Shown in pieces: positions 54,801 to 58,669 of a DNA stretch of 64,000 bases (position 1 is its first letter; each line of letters begins with the position of its first letter). Made by a program: the position numbers and the translations under genes. This DNA comes from Arion vulgaris. Lineage: Eukaryota > Mollusca > Gastropoda > Stylommatophora > Arionidae. The notes under the pieces were generated by a model that worked only from the letters and a program-made list of their open reading frames with translations, did no database searches and was not told the origin of the DNA. The stretch spans positions 45,116,306-45,180,305 of the forward strand of contig CM036755.1 in assembly GCA_020796225.1 (NCBI GenBank), given 5' to 3'.

Positions 54801-56795
54801 GTACCATGTTCAGTATAACTAAATAGCAAGAGATTTCATGCAACAGTTTCTGATCACCCACTGACAGACAAGCTTTGATGTTAGTTAACCAACATGCTTA
54901 CATCTTTATGATGAATATCAAATATGCAACATTCTGACTTCCACTAATGCAAACAATGTATGACATTTATCAGTGCTTGTATTATTTTATTTTTTATATT
55001 GGATCCTACTTGGAAGTGACACAATGAGTGGAGTCTGTTTGATTGAATAGCTAAACTCTTGAGTGCCGTCATTCTTTCGAATAAGAGCTGTTCGAAGTGA
55101 TTTAAAGTGTGTTTGATTGTGTCATTTGGTATTTTATGAAGGCTTCCACCCTTGGGTGGCGTCTGTGGCCTAGAGGATAATGATTCGGTCTATTAACCCT
55201 GACGTTCTGAGTTCGAATCACGCTGCTGGACAGTTTGGTTGCAAAATGTTTGGTGTGGATTTTACAAAGGGCGATGGCACCATCCGTTCAAAAAGCATTG
55301 GCAAACTACTGAACGTAATAATGCCTAGAAAAATCACAAACAGTGTTTAAAAGCTGCGGTTGATTCGCAAAGTCCTGTAAAGGATATGCAATTAACTTGT
55401 TCCACCCTTTGGTCACAATCAAGTTGGCACTGCACAGTGATCTTAGCCAAAAGGAAAATAACTAATTTTTTTAAATTGCTTGTCATGCTCAAGGGATTAC
55501 AAAGCAGAGACAACACTCAATTTAATCTTGTGTCTTTCATTATGGCATGCGATCATGAGCAGTTTAGCTTTCTTATTGTTCCTGTAACTGCTTGCATTTT
55601 TTACTGTTTTTGTAACTTTTTAACTTTTAAAAAAAAAATGTGTGGTTGCTGGCCCCCACACCCCACTCTTCATTAGCCACCTTTTATGATCTAGCAAAAA
55701 GACAATAGTTCTATCCTTCATTACAGTAGAAACTATTAGCATGGGAGGGAGGGGAATTTGAAAGTAGGACATTCAGACATCCCAAAGATACAAGCCAACA
55801 AATATGTGACATCAAGACATGCATGGACATACAGGGAATCAAAGTTGACATTAACACTTTCGCTGCCACTGATGACAACAGTCGATCAAACTCACTTTCA
55901 CTGCCATGGTCGGCTTTTGTCGGCCATGGATATGTCTTTTTCATGGGAGCTTCGCTGACTGTACACGGTATTACATTACACAATACTTCCTATTGTTCAT
56001 AGAGCTCTCTAAAATAGTGGATCTAACGTACATGTGTTTAAAATGCATGTAGTCCGGTTATCAACTAATTATTTAGCGAGTTTTCACAAGTAAACAAAGA
56101 TTTTCAAAATGAGCAATGTAGCTGATGATAGTCAGGTCCAAAATGACTGATTCTGACTTCTTAGCTAGTGATAATGATAAAACGGGCTCTGAATGTGACA
56201 CAAATTTGGACATTGATTCAAGTGACGATGATTATAGATCAATAGCAGATATTCCCAGGGGTATTGACTTCTTAAATTATCACCCTCAAAACTGATCATA
56301 CCCAAAAATAGTGTGGCAGTGAGTCAAGACTTGGTTGAAAAATGGGTGGCAGCAAAAATGTTAAGACTCCTAAAGATGTACATCTAACATTAAATGACAC
56401 TACTTCCAATAATTTGAATGCAAACAAAATGCTATATTAAAACTTACAAGCAAATAGTTGGACATCAAGACATTGAAAATATGTAACATGCAAATATAAT
56501 GTAATTGGAAGTCTATATATTCCTACCCGAATAATTGGACCATCCTTTTTGGCAGCAGGTTCCTTTGTGCCCTGCTCCTGGTCCTTCCTGCTTGTCTTTG
56601 GAGCAGACAAACGATGAGCGAAGGAGAGTGAAACTCTTTCTTTTCTATCTTTCTTCTCAGCGTGCTCCTTCACACCAGTTGTTTCTTTCATCTTTTCTTG
56701 ACTATCTTCTGCTTGCTCTGTTTTCTGGGCTTTATTTTCTTCCTTGTTCTTTCCTGCTGTCTCATCCTTTCGAGATGATCGAGTCCTGGAGCGAT
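14325..56795 (-). CDS. MAP7/ensconsin-family microtubule-associated protein gene, 10 exons, partial at both ends
   Basis: Ten minus-strand exons join in one frame to about 999 codons. Each has AG acceptor and GT donor signals and phases that agree with its neighbours. The middle encodes a long charged coiled coil (starting [17 protein letters not shown]) that ends in [15 protein letters not shown], which I recognise as the close of the MAP7 domain (Pfam MAP7 family). Known family members bind the microtubule lattice and recruit kinesin-1 through this domain; the role here is inferred. N-terminal exons are charged and Ser/Pro/Thr-rich and C-terminal exons are acidic and Ser-rich. The initiator and stop exons were not found, so 5' and 3' ends lie outside the window or in exons too small to recognise. 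The oddity is an internal A-B exon duplication. The 21-kb intron before the last exon holds four large arrays. RNA reads would settle which exons are joined. Confidence 0.8.
14762..15515 (-). mobile_element. LINE fragment, family L2 (RT end and tail)
   Basis: Longest L2 copy. From the right it includes an RT-distal piece ([19 protein letters not shown]), then the connector and the basic tail with GHIKRHEG, then the 3' hallmark. Frames are broken by stops and frameshifts. L2 is the parent of the 44-bp arrays at 39072-39716 and 40170-40776. Confidence 0.75.
15545..15810 (-). mobile_element. RNase H-type LINE tail, family L8
   Basis: Encodes [20 protein letters not shown], the same tail as at 18560-18660 and 57345. 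Truncated. Confidence 0.65.
15800..16000. repeat. (ACT)n-type trinucleotide repeat
   Basis: Imperfect CTA/GCT/ACT runs give a Thr-rich read-through on the plus strand. Simple repeat, not a gene. Confidence 0.85.
16500..16815. repeat. Two-unit tandem duplication
   Basis: The block GGTTTACCACCACGAGA to GGTTTATTAGTAGGAAA occurs twice (16500-16655 and 16678-16815), with substitutions and indels. Confidence 0.8.
16915..18660 (+). mobile_element. LINE RNase H fragment (L8) split by a satellite array
   Basis: The left part ends ...[13 protein letters not shown] at 17010. The right part resumes in the same frame at 18285 as [10 protein letters not shown] and continues to [15 protein letters not shown], a typical LINE RNase H region with the conserved His and Asp surroundings. 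It ends in [10 protein letters not shown] at about 18600. The 49-unit array between them (17011-18284) is exactly 1274 bp. The element is 5' truncated and has no reverse transcriptase part. Confidence 0.8.
17003..18284. repeat. 26-bp satellite, 49 units, almost perfect
   Basis: The period is 26 bp (unit starts TATCTACAATCTGGAG and ends ATTAATAAGG). Only the first unit differs visibly (CTGAAG for CTGGAG). 1274 bp between flanking AGG codons equals exactly 49 units. Near-complete homogeneity suggests recent expansion or ongoing homogenisation. Confidence 0.97.
18970..19406. mobile_element. Inverted-repeat MITE, about 437 bp
   Basis: Perfect 20-bp inverted ends at 18970-18989 (CGTTCCAAAATTCGTGATCA) and 19387-19406. 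Flanked by AT-rich DNA; a TA target (Tc1/mariner style) is possible but not clear. Confidence 0.7.
19468..19668 (-). mobile_element. Dispersed repeat H, minus copy
   Basis: Reverse complement of the H body with the hallmark (ACGACATGCCTTGTAGGTCG on plus). Confidence 0.7.
19680..20115. other. No gene seen
   Basis: Unique AT-rich DNA with a short CGAT run at 19930-19945. Confidence 0.4.
20120..20760 (-). mobile_element. LINE tail L2, with partial duplication, split by a hAT MITE
   Basis: The 3' hallmark block occurs twice (about 20125 and 20240). The second copy continues to 20458, is interrupted by the MITE, and resumes at 20628. Confidence 0.75.
20459..20619. mobile_element. hAT-like MITE, 161 bp, 8-bp TSD
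   Basis: Target duplication TCTAAAAT at 20451-20458 and 20620-20627. Termini CAGAGGCGGCTCGTCAC and, complemented, CAGTGGCGGCTCGTGAC. It sits inside an L2 LINE tail whose sequence is contiguous without it. Confidence 0.9.
21013..21404. repeat. 33-bp satellite, left block, about 12 units
   Basis: The unit contains ACCGATATACGTTACATAGG. Two variants, GCAAGTCGT and TTTGTCAT, alternate for much of the array, giving a 66-bp dimer. A 33-bp unit equals 11 codons, so frames stay open on both strands. Confidence 0.95.
21405..24614 (+). mobile_element. RTE-like non-LTR retrotransposon, near full-length, inactive
   Basis: A non-coding head with the H hallmark (GCATGTCGTAAGAGGCGAC, about 21467-21486) is followed by an AP-endonuclease domain from about 21700 (WNVRT-like start, [13 protein letters not shown] near 22130, ASDHHLL near 22420). 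The reverse transcriptase runs about 22880-24160 ([46 protein letters not shown], and the catalytic [11 protein letters not shown] near 23830). A basic C-terminal region with [12 protein letters not shown] follows and stops near 24600. The clade is tentative (RTE-like, CFDP2-like endonuclease). Several frameshifts (near 21930, 22120, 22620, 23240, 23460, 23935, 24160) and stops near 23641 and 23704 break it. No poly-A; flanks are the 33-bp satellite. Confidence 0.9.
24615..24824. repeat. 33-bp satellite, right block, about 6 units
   Basis: Same unit as 21013-21404, with the variant GTTGT in several units. It lies directly against the LINE 3' end; the LINE apparently split one array. Confidence 0.95.
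24826..25440 (-). mobile_element. LINE fragment, family L5
   Basis: Encodes [20 protein letters not shown] and [15 protein letters not shown] on the minus strand, an ORF2 region beyond the RT domain. Stops and frameshifts present. Its 3' end meets the 33-bp satellite. Confidence 0.7.
25464..25840. repeat. 54-bp satellite, 7 units, derived from an L6 LINE tail
   Basis: The unit starts GTGGACCACAGAAATAACAG with spacing exactly 54. It aligns over about 50 bp to the L6 ORF2 tail (reverse complement of about 43020-43070). The right flank to 25915 continues as L6 3' sequence. A 54-bp unit equals 18 codons, so two minus frames and one plus frame read through; not a gene. Confidence 0.9.
25840..25915 (+). 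mobile_element. L6 LINE 3' end
   Basis: Shares TAGAAATCTCTTCTT and the following block with 42960-43020 (-), 51045-51125 (+) and 62715-62775 (+). Confidence 0.75.
26107..26450. repeat. 23-24 bp minisatellite, about 14 units
   Basis: The unit is ATCTGATTACCACTTAG plus a run of A. Variation is mostly A-run length and ACC/ATC. Confidence 0.95.
26455..26665 (-). mobile_element. SINE S5, third copy
   Basis: Aligns to 1935-2155 over the body (GCTGTTCAGGTTAGGATTTT block). Confidence 0.6.
26703..26834. mobile_element. hAT-like MITE, 132 bp, 8-bp TSD
   Basis: Target duplication AATCCAAG at 26695-26702 and 26835-26842. Termini CAGTGGCGGCTCGT and, complemented, CAGGGGCGGCTCGT. Same family as 20459-20619. 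Confidence 0.9.
26880..27240 (+). mobile_element. RTE-like LINE tail (L1), unexpanded
   Basis: Decayed C-terminal region (GAAAACACTTTGAGAAAAC block) ending at a stop after CCCAATCCGGGTTAA. Only one copy of the segment that is amplified at 27981-32008. Followed by a GA-rich run to 27298. Confidence 0.8.
27820..32012 (+). mobile_element. RTE-like LINE tail (L1) with satellite-expanded end
   Basis: Starts as a normal L1 tail (27820-27980) and ends normally (CCCAATCCAGGTTAA at 31995-32009, then GA repeats). In between the terminal coding segment is repeated about 41 times. Confidence 0.85.
27981..32000. repeat. 98-bp satellite, about 41 units
   Basis: The unit contains GAGATCAACAATATAAAGAA, ends TTGAGAGTCTATGTTG, and corresponds to the last about 33 codons of L1 ORF2 ([19 protein letters not shown]). 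Occasional 97- and 95-bp units. Diagnostic sites (GCTAGAG/GCTGGAG; AAGGTAGC/AAGATAGC/AAGATATC) form higher-order patterns. Every unit carries an open minus frame; none is a gene. Confidence 0.97.
32010..32380. other. No gene seen
   Basis: Unique AT-rich DNA after the satellite. A short direct repeat, GGCATCAGGATTTCATGACACG-like, occurs near 32214-32255. Confidence 0.4.
32383..32622 (-). mobile_element. tRNA-derived SINE S1, full-length
   Basis: On the minus strand the tRNA-like head reads GGGCGCCTGTAGTCTAAGCG with box B CTGGTTCAAACTC. The body ends in the GGATATGCC block. Confidence 0.75.
32625..33395. other. No gene seen
   Basis: Unique DNA. A fragment near 33060-33210 resembles 11780-11930 (shared GACTGATTTTT and CTTCAGA blocks), a low-copy dispersed repeat of unknown type. 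Confidence 0.45.
33400..33815 (+). mobile_element. LINE tail, family L2
   Basis: Plus-strand L2 copy: [16 protein letters not shown], then the [17 protein letters not shown] region, then the tail ending in the CAAGCTATTTGATGATGATG hallmark. Reference for the 44-bp array unit. Confidence 0.8.
33823..33865. repeat. (AC)n microsatellite
   Basis: About 21 AC repeats directly after the L2 3' end. Confidence 0.97.
34055..34430. repeat. About 31-bp minisatellite, about 11 units
   Basis: The unit contains CCTTAAGTTAGTATCA. The left half is homogeneous (TACCCTTAAG), the right half diverged (ACATCCTTAAG). Confidence 0.9.
34435..34885. other. No gene seen
   Basis: AT-rich unique DNA with an A-run near 34827. 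Confidence 0.4.
34885..35115 (-). mobile_element. SINE S3
   Basis: Minus copy with the GATGTGGTCCACATCA and GAGACTGGATCAACT blocks; see 58077-58335. Confidence 0.65.
35140..35730 (-). mobile_element. LINE fragment, family L9
   Basis: RT-distal coding sequence ([13 protein letters not shown]) followed by a tail with [13 protein letters not shown] and [12 protein letters not shown] pieces. Frameshifted. It lies just downstream of exon B2 in the large intron. Confidence 0.7.
35846..36837 (-). CDS. MAP7-family exon B2 (end of MAP7 domain and Ser-rich tail)
   Basis: This 992-bp exon begins [18 protein letters not shown] after acceptor TGTCTCCAG and ends in phase 2 at donor GTATGC (protein end GMEDS plus a split codon). 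After the MAP7 motif it is disordered: Ser/Thr/Glu-rich, with SP-type sites and a more conserved-looking patch [15 protein letters not shown] near the middle. The split codon matches the exon at 14325-14527 exactly, despite a 21-kb intron. Overlapping smaller frames are shadows. Confidence 0.85.
37018..37100. repeat. 14-15 bp minisatellite, about 6 units
   Basis: The unit is like GCAGGGACTATAAC, diverged. Confidence 0.8.
37530..37790 (+). mobile_element. Dispersed repeat H
   Basis: Body intact to the TTCAAAGAAG end. Lies in the A2-B2 intron. Confidence 0.65.
38100..38345 (-). mobile_element. RNase H-type LINE tail, family L8
   Basis: Contains GTTGGAGATATTGCGAAGGAG and the TCCAAACTGAAATTG tail shared with 44800-44930 and 15600-15700. 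Confidence 0.6.
38394..38498 (-). CDS. MAP7-family exon A2 (second copy of duplicated coiled-coil exon)
   Basis: A 35-codon phase 0-0 exon starts [18 protein letters not shown] and ends [10 protein letters not shown]. It has an acceptor ending TTCCAACAG and a donor GTAAGT. Compared with A1 it keeps both ends but has a diverged middle, so the A duplication looks older than the near-identical B copies. Because A1, B1 and A2 are all phase 0-0, splicing A1 directly to B2, or skipping B1 and A2 together, would restore a canonical single-motif protein. Confidence 0.8.
38665..38905 (+). mobile_element. Dispersed repeat H
   Basis: Intact body with the hallmark decayed to GCATCTTGTAAGAGGCAAC; ends GAAGAAG. 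Confidence 0.65.
38946..39720 (-). mobile_element. L2 LINE tail whose coding end expanded into a 44-bp array
   Basis: 38946-39070 is an ordinary L2 tail (hallmark ATCAAATAGCTTGTTCTGAG). From about 39072 the segment that in other copies encodes MEGG-to-RGRP is tandemly repeated. Confidence 0.8.
39072..39716. repeat. 44-bp satellite, block 1, about 14 units
   Basis: On plus the unit contains TTCTTCTCTTTGCTGGGATA, period 44. All three minus frames are open because the unit lacks stops, giving a basic 44-residue super-repeat ([14 protein letters not shown]). The last units near 39540-39716 are ragged. Confidence 0.93.
39720..40085. other. Scrambled junction between the two 44-bp blocks
   Basis: Includes a stretch at about 39726-39760 like the intron DNA at 38538-38575 (GATAACATTTTCTGAATAG block), mixed with degenerate array pieces and unique sequence. 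It may be a true rearrangement or an assembly consensus problem. Confidence 0.5.
40085..40780 (-). mobile_element. Second L2 tail with 44-bp array
   Basis: Starts with a decayed L2 tail (40090-40165, CTTTCTGAATACTTTTTCCCC), then array block 2 at 40170-40776 of about 14 units, several with deletions. Lies directly downstream of exon B1's donor. Confidence 0.8.
40170..40776. repeat. 44-bp satellite, block 2, about 14 units
   Basis: Same unit as block 1. Ragged units near 40555-40625. Exon B1's frame runs on into it if intron 7 is not removed. Confidence 0.93.
40843..41373 (-). CDS. MAP7-family exon B1 (upstream duplicate with a unique 3' part)
   Basis: This 531-bp phase 0-0 exon begins [18 protein letters not shown] after acceptor TGTCTCCAG. 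Its first about 140 residues are nearly identical, at DNA level too, to exon B2. Homology stops just after [11 protein letters not shown]. The remainder, starting [17 protein letters not shown] and ending EQEKRK at donor GTAAGT, is a new coiled-coil segment absent from B2. It splices in phase to A2, which would give a protein with two copies of the [15 protein letters not shown] motif. Open sequence continues past the donor into a 44-bp array; I treat that as intron read-through. Confidence 0.75.
41425..41860 (+). mobile_element. LINE tail L5 interrupted by other sequence
   Basis: L5 pieces at 41430-41485 and about 41690-41860 flank an insert (41490-41690) containing the near-repeat CTTCGCTCGGTGCCA twice. 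The insert is of unknown type. A related minus repeat follows at 41865-42045, shared with 59045-59240. Confidence 0.5.
42235..42530 (+). mobile_element. RTE-like LINE tail (L1-related)
   Basis: Shares the ACACTGAGGAAACCCCTAAC start and the CAGGCTCTCCGATGGAACCC block with 43868-44085 (-) and 54400-54712 (+). It follows a truncated H repeat (42105-42230), mimicking the LINE head-tail order. Confidence 0.65.
42525..42880 (-). mobile_element. LINE tail, family L7
   Basis: Minus-strand coding relic with [18 protein letters not shown] basic GRP motif, typical of LINE ORF2 C-termini. Confidence 0.65.
42960..43480 (-). mobile_element. LINE tail, family L6 (reference copy)
   Basis: Encodes [19 protein letters not shown], then [20 protein letters not shown] and FRNLFLT. 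The [12 protein letters not shown] segment is the source type of the 54-bp array at 25464. Other L6 copies: 50765-51130 and 62465-62790 (+). Confidence 0.75.
43604..43708 (-). CDS. MAP7-family exon A1 (first copy of duplicated coiled-coil exon)
   Basis: A 105-bp, 35-codon, phase 0-0 exon starts [18 protein letters not shown] and ends [10 protein letters not shown]. The acceptor ends TTCCAACAG and the donor is GTAAGT. The last 10 residues are the conserved lead-in to the family motif that the next exon (B1) completes as [10 protein letters not shown]. It is paralogous to exon A2 at 38394-38498: same length, same phase, same acceptor context and the same C-terminal ten residues, but a diverged middle. 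Confidence 0.85.
43868..44085 (-). mobile_element. RTE-like LINE tail (L1-related)
   Basis: Reverse complement of 42235-42530; lies between exon 5 and exon A1. Confidence 0.65.
44232..44412 (-). CDS. MAP7-family exon: central MAP7 coiled coil
   Basis: This 181-bp exon completes the split Arg codon and continues [17 protein letters not shown] to VKLEQERKA, ending in phase 0 at donor GTAAGT. It is almost wholly Glu/Lys/Arg/Ala/Leu with heptad-like Leu spacing, as expected for the rigid helix of MAP7 proteins. Strong splice signals and exact phase agreement with both neighbours make this one of the best-supported exons. Confidence 0.85.
44585..44935 (+). mobile_element. RNase H-type LINE tail, family L8
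   Basis: Decayed GNERAD-like region followed by the ATCAACATCGAACTGGTAC tail. Confidence 0.6.
45440..46133 (+). mobile_element. LINE ORF2 C-terminal fragment, family L3
   Basis: An open frame of about 170 codons encodes [19 protein letters not shown], a [13 protein letters not shown] region, [20 protein letters not shown] basic stretch and [14 protein letters not shown]. This is the usual RT-distal to C-terminal order. It ends in (AACT)n at 46116-46133. Its relative completeness suggests a younger insertion. Lies antisense in the intron before exon 5. Confidence 0.8.
46185..46690 (-). CDS. MAP7-family exon: Ser/Thr/Pro linker and start of the MAP7 coiled coil
   Basis: This 506-bp exon starts in phase 0 ([14 protein letters not shown]) after acceptor ATCACAG and ends in phase 2 at donor GTGGGT. 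The first about 120 residues are Ser/Thr/Pro/Val-rich, with several SP and TP sites such as RAVSP, ASPRS and TTPTS, typical of a disordered, phosphorylatable linker. The last about 45 residues switch to the MAP7 coiled coil, beginning near [18 protein letters not shown] and running into [12 protein letters not shown]. The split codon AG|G joins exactly to the next exon. The antisense strand is also open over most of this span; that reading is a shadow. Confidence 0.85.
46890..47115 (-). mobile_element. tRNA-derived SINE S4
   Basis: Box B on minus: AGGTTCGAACC-like; body with CCATATCTCTCC and AACACTCTCCAAGC-like blocks. See 56878-57125. Confidence 0.65.
47455..47690. mobile_element. Inverted pair of SINE S4 bodies
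   Basis: The minus-orientation arm at about 47458-47555 and the plus-orientation arm at about 47560-47680 meet near 47556. A transcript could fold into a long imperfect hairpin. Confidence 0.7.
47775..48205 (-). mobile_element. tRNA-derived SINE S2, full-length minus copy
   Basis: The (ATTG)n-type tail at left and the tRNA-like head at right (TAGCCTCTAGGCCACAGAGA on plus) match 12289-12724. Confidence 0.7.
48505..48630 (-). mobile_element. SINE S3, partial
   Basis: Shares GGTACCCATTTGAGGCTG and the GAAATTGAACCCGGGCCACC box-B end. An H repeat (48645-48895) is inserted in or next to its head. Confidence 0.6.
48645..48895 (+). mobile_element. Dispersed repeat H, well preserved
   Basis: Hallmark GCATGTCGTAAGAGGCAAC; ends GAAGAAGAAG. 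Afterwards the S3 head resumes (CTAGCCTAAGAAGC), so H inserted into S3. Confidence 0.7.
49089..49145 (-). CDS. MAP7-family 57-bp exon
   Basis: A 19-codon phase 0-0 exon encodes [19 protein letters not shown]. It has an acceptor ending TGATTCAG and a donor GTTTGA. The composition (basic, with an STSD cluster) is coding-like and the frame stays open across the exon only. Like the preceding microexon it is symmetric and skippable. The next exon starts in phase 0 with RSSLREKQ, giving a continuous basic stretch across the junction. Confidence 0.55.
49150..50034. other. No gene seen: AT-rich intron
   Basis: Unique sequence upstream of the 57-bp exon with a T-run near 49450. A short minus ORF near 49672-49950 lacks coding features. 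Confidence 0.45.
50035..50720 (-). mobile_element. SINE S1 split by a LINE fragment
   Basis: S1 pieces at 50035-50113 and 50568-50720 join correctly once the plus-strand insert is removed. Confidence 0.75.
50114..50567 (+). mobile_element. LINE tail, family L4, nested in S1
   Basis: Encodes [15 protein letters not shown] and [18 protein letters not shown], ending GATGATGATGA. Second copy at 59800-60160. Confidence 0.75.
50765..51130 (+). mobile_element. LINE tail, family L6
   Basis: Encodes [20 protein letters not shown], then the decayed L6 tail. Ancestral form of the segment repeated at 62190-62480. Confidence 0.75.
51229..51449. mobile_element. TTAA MITE (piggyBac-like), 221 bp
   Basis: Flanked by TTAA at 51225-51228 and 51450-51453. 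Termini CCCTTTCGCTGCTA and, complemented, CCCATTAGCTGCTA. Confidence 0.75.
51456..51904. mobile_element. hAT-like MITE, 449 bp, 8-bp TSD
   Basis: Target duplication GGTTAAAC at 51448-51455 and 51905-51912. Termini CATAGATTCCTAAAC and, complemented, CAGCAATTCCCAAAG, in the style of the common hAT ends with a TTCCCAAA block. It inserted across the right TTAA of the MITE at 51229. Confidence 0.8.
52110..52320 (-). mobile_element. SINE S4, decayed
   Basis: Shares the TTTACCCATATCACTTC and CACAAAGTACAAACTTTGTAG blocks with other S4 copies. Confidence 0.5.
52392..52672 (+). mobile_element. SINE S3, full-length
   Basis: tRNA-like head with GTAGCATAGTTGTTAG; body to the CCCTATATACC block. Confidence 0.65.
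53065..53668. mobile_element. TTAA-type MITE with nested H repeats
   Basis: Left TTAA 53061-53064 and right decayed TTCA 53669-53672. Termini CTCTTTCCATGC and, complemented, CTCTTTCCATACC. H repeat material occupies about 53200-53490, including a partial head duplication. Confidence 0.6.
53747..53794 (-). CDS. MAP7-family 48-bp microexon
   Basis: A 16-codon phase 0-0 exon encodes [16 protein letters not shown]. It has an acceptor ending ATTTTCAG and a donor starting GTTAAT. Its symmetric phase means it could be skipped without a frameshift, so it is a candidate for alternative splicing. It is too short for independent homology. The support is good splice signals, an open frame and position between two compatible exons. 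Confidence 0.55.
53922..54165 (-). mobile_element. SINE S1, full-length
   Basis: Box B CTGGTTCAAACTC on minus. Just downstream of the 48-bp exon's acceptor. Confidence 0.7.
54225..54365 (-). mobile_element. SINE S4 fragment
   Basis: Shares TCACCATATGG and TCTGCAGAAATG blocks with S4 bodies. Confidence 0.45.
54400..54712 (+). mobile_element. RTE-like LINE tail (L1-related)
   Basis: Aligns to 42235-42530 (GATGGAACCCCCAGGGTAAT block), ending AAGGGTGAAGAAG. Confidence 0.65.
55153..55395 (+). mobile_element. tRNA-derived SINE S1, plus copy
   Basis: Head TGGCCTAGAGGATAATG (box A) and GAGTTCGAATC (box B); body ends GTAAAGGATATGC. Confidence 0.7.
55855..56360 (+). mobile_element. piggyBac-like element, 506 bp, internally deleted
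   Basis: TTAA at 55851-55854 and 56361-56364. About 15-bp terminal repeats: CACTTTCGCTGCCAC and, complemented, CATTTTTGCTGCCAC. Inside, from about 56109, two overlapping short frames encode an acidic Asp/Ser-rich start ([27 protein letters not shown]), like the N-terminus of piggyBac-type transposases. No catalytic domain remains. Confidence 0.6.
56142..56295 (+). pseudogene. Possible transposase N-terminal remnant
   Basis: An open stretch of about 50 codons, [15 protein letters not shown] to [10 protein letters not shown], then a stop. A better start at 56109 is one frameshift away. The acidic Ser/Asp pattern is typical of piggyBac transposase leaders, but composition alone is weak evidence. 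Confidence 0.4.
56527..56795 (-). CDS. MAP7-family exon 1 of those found (charged linker)
   Basis: This 269-bp exon enters in phase 1 after a pyrimidine-rich acceptor ending CGTCAG and leaves in phase 0 at a GTAGGA donor. It encodes Lys/Glu/Arg-rich low-complexity protein starting [15 protein letters not shown] and ending DGPIIR. A short segment, [18 protein letters not shown], is less biased and may be a short motif. Flanking sequence is intronic by stop codons and composition. The reading frame joins cleanly to the next exon. It is called as part of the MAP7 gene from strand, phase and composition, not from a diagnostic motif. Confidence 0.65.
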
Positions 56796-56877
56796 CTGAC
56801 GAGAGAAAGAAGATACATATCAATCAAGACTTTTAGTTTGCTACTTTTCTTTTGTTTACCTGACATATTCATACTGT

Positions 56878-57125
56878 GTGGGTCTCTGTGGCTAAGTGGT
56901 TAAGCCCTTTGCCTTTCAAGTCAAACGTCGTGGGTTCGAATCGGGCCCGTTCTGTTCCCAAGTGCAGTTTTTTCCAGAGACCTCTAGCATTGTTGAAGGA
57001 GCTACGGAGGTCGCGCTTTGTGCAATACTCTCGGTAGGTGGCGTGCCATTTCTGCGGAGAGGGACCGAGCCATATGGGGTAAAACCCGGTGCAATGAAGG
57101 CAATCGTTTGGCTTTAAAACCCTTT
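56878..57125 (+). mobile_element. tRNA-derived SINE S4, best copy
   Basis: tRNA-like head (GTGGCTAAGTGG box A, GGGTTCGAATC box B) with a body ending GGCTTTAAAACCC. The body has one mutated pseudo-hairpin but no CCA-end acceptor pairing, so it is a SINE, not a tRNA. It lies just upstream of the first recognised MAP7 exon. Confidence 0.75.
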
Positions 57126-57344
57126 TATTCACACTTCAATGTAAACTGAACTAGCCAGTTATGTTATGCGATCGACGTCATGACACACTGGGCATTCCCA
57201 TGTGTGCTCTGTCCTCCACTACCCACCTCTACTCACTACAAGAAGGTAATGACCTCATGTGGAGGAGTCAGTGTGCTATACATCCCATATTTCAGTTTAT
57301 GACAAGACTAATGGGACATATCAACTTCCTCAGCCATTAGGTGT

Positions 57345-57470
57345 ATTCACTATGTATGAGTAAATACATCAATCAACACAGAACGGGAGTTGTTAGCCTA
57401 AACACACTGAGATATGCTTGGGAGAAGATCGAAACAATTATGGACATGTCCGATGAAGATGATCCTAAAA
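57345..57470 (+). mobile_element. RNase H-type LINE tail fragment, family L8
   Basis: Encodes [13 protein letters not shown] as at 18560. Confidence 0.6.
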
Positions 57471-57474
57471 TGAA

Positions 57475-58075
57475 CAATGAACTATGTATAGTTTTCCAGG
57501 TTGGGGTACAGAAACAACAACCATGACCAGACTTTGCCAAGATCTAGGAATTCTGGTATGACCAACCAGTATGTCAAGAGGTGCGACTTTCTCTTACAAA
57601 TGCTTTTGTGTGGAGGAAGGGGATGGGGAGGGGCGCATTCTTGCTGGAACTAGTGTCTGAGATACTATTGCCTAGTAACTGCTCAAGATATCATTTGCTA
57701 GATGTCAGCGACAGGAATCATGTAGCGCAGACACAAAGATGTTCAGCTGCTTTTTACTATCTCCAATAGTGGGTAGCTTCACATTCGATCCCTACTCACT
57801 TCGCCACACAGCAATCTGTTTCCAGTGCCACTGCAGAAAGTTGTAGTACAGAGTAGAGTCTTGAACAATTTCAGTTCACTGAAGCTGGTGATCGACTTAT
57901 AATTATTTTAATTCATTTCACTGAAGGCCCAGATCGAGGAGCACTTTTAGCCAGAAAGACTTTGGAATATCAGCATGCATACCCTTTGAAGACTAAGCGT
58001 CTATGAGTATGCCAAGAGTGCAATGACGCAGTTTCGGTAACCAATACAAAATACTATCTTCTTCCTCTTCTTTAG
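57475..58075. other. No gene seen
   Basis: Unique sequence; no splice-flanked coding block recognised on the minus strand that could be an upstream MAP7 exon. Confidence 0.4.
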
Positions 58076-58076
58076 A

Positions 58077-58335
58077 GCAGCAGTAGTGTAGTTGTTAGTG
58101 AACTCACTTCTTAGGTTAGTGGTCCAGGTTCAATTCCACAGTGGGCGTGAAATTTCGACCGTAGCGACTCTCAGGTCGACCCAGTTTCAATTGGGTACCA
58201 GGAAAAGCACTAGGAAGTAAAATTGGCCAGCATGATGTTGACCACATCAATGTTGACGGTTAATGAAAAATACGGTCTTAACACTGTATTACCCTATATA
58301 CTATGTGGTATAAAAAAGGTTCCTTTACTTTACTC
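58077..58335 (+). mobile_element. tRNA-derived SINE S3, reference copy
   Basis: Head with GTGTAGTTGTTAGTG (box A like) and GGTTCAATTCC (box B); body with GGTACCAGGAAAAGCAC and CCCTATATACTATG. Confidence 0.75.
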
Positions 58336-58669
58336 TTGACTTCTTTTTTGCTCACCAGGACAAGTTTGTTTGTTAAGTGTTGTTGCTGTTTACAGGAAGA
58401 CTAAGACGTGCATAGTTTGGCATGATTCAACTATTTGTAAAATGACATTTTTAGAATCATTGAGTTTGTGATTTCTACTTGACAATCCAGACTGCAGTGA
58501 TGTTACAAGAGTCACCTCATGGAGGTGAAATAAGGTCTTTGATAGCTCGGATATGATGATGCTAACTTTTGTTATTACAGACTTAAGCTCCCAAAGAATG
58601 TTCTAATGAACATGTGTCTGCTTGTGGAAGCATTTTTTACAACTAACATTTGATAACATCATCAAGTAG

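Noticed and set aside
56878..56960. tRNA gene
   Set aside because: It has box A and box B but no acceptor-stem pairing or proper arms, and it continues into a SINE body. The same applies to the heads at 12289, 32590, 55153, 58077 and 2104-2155.
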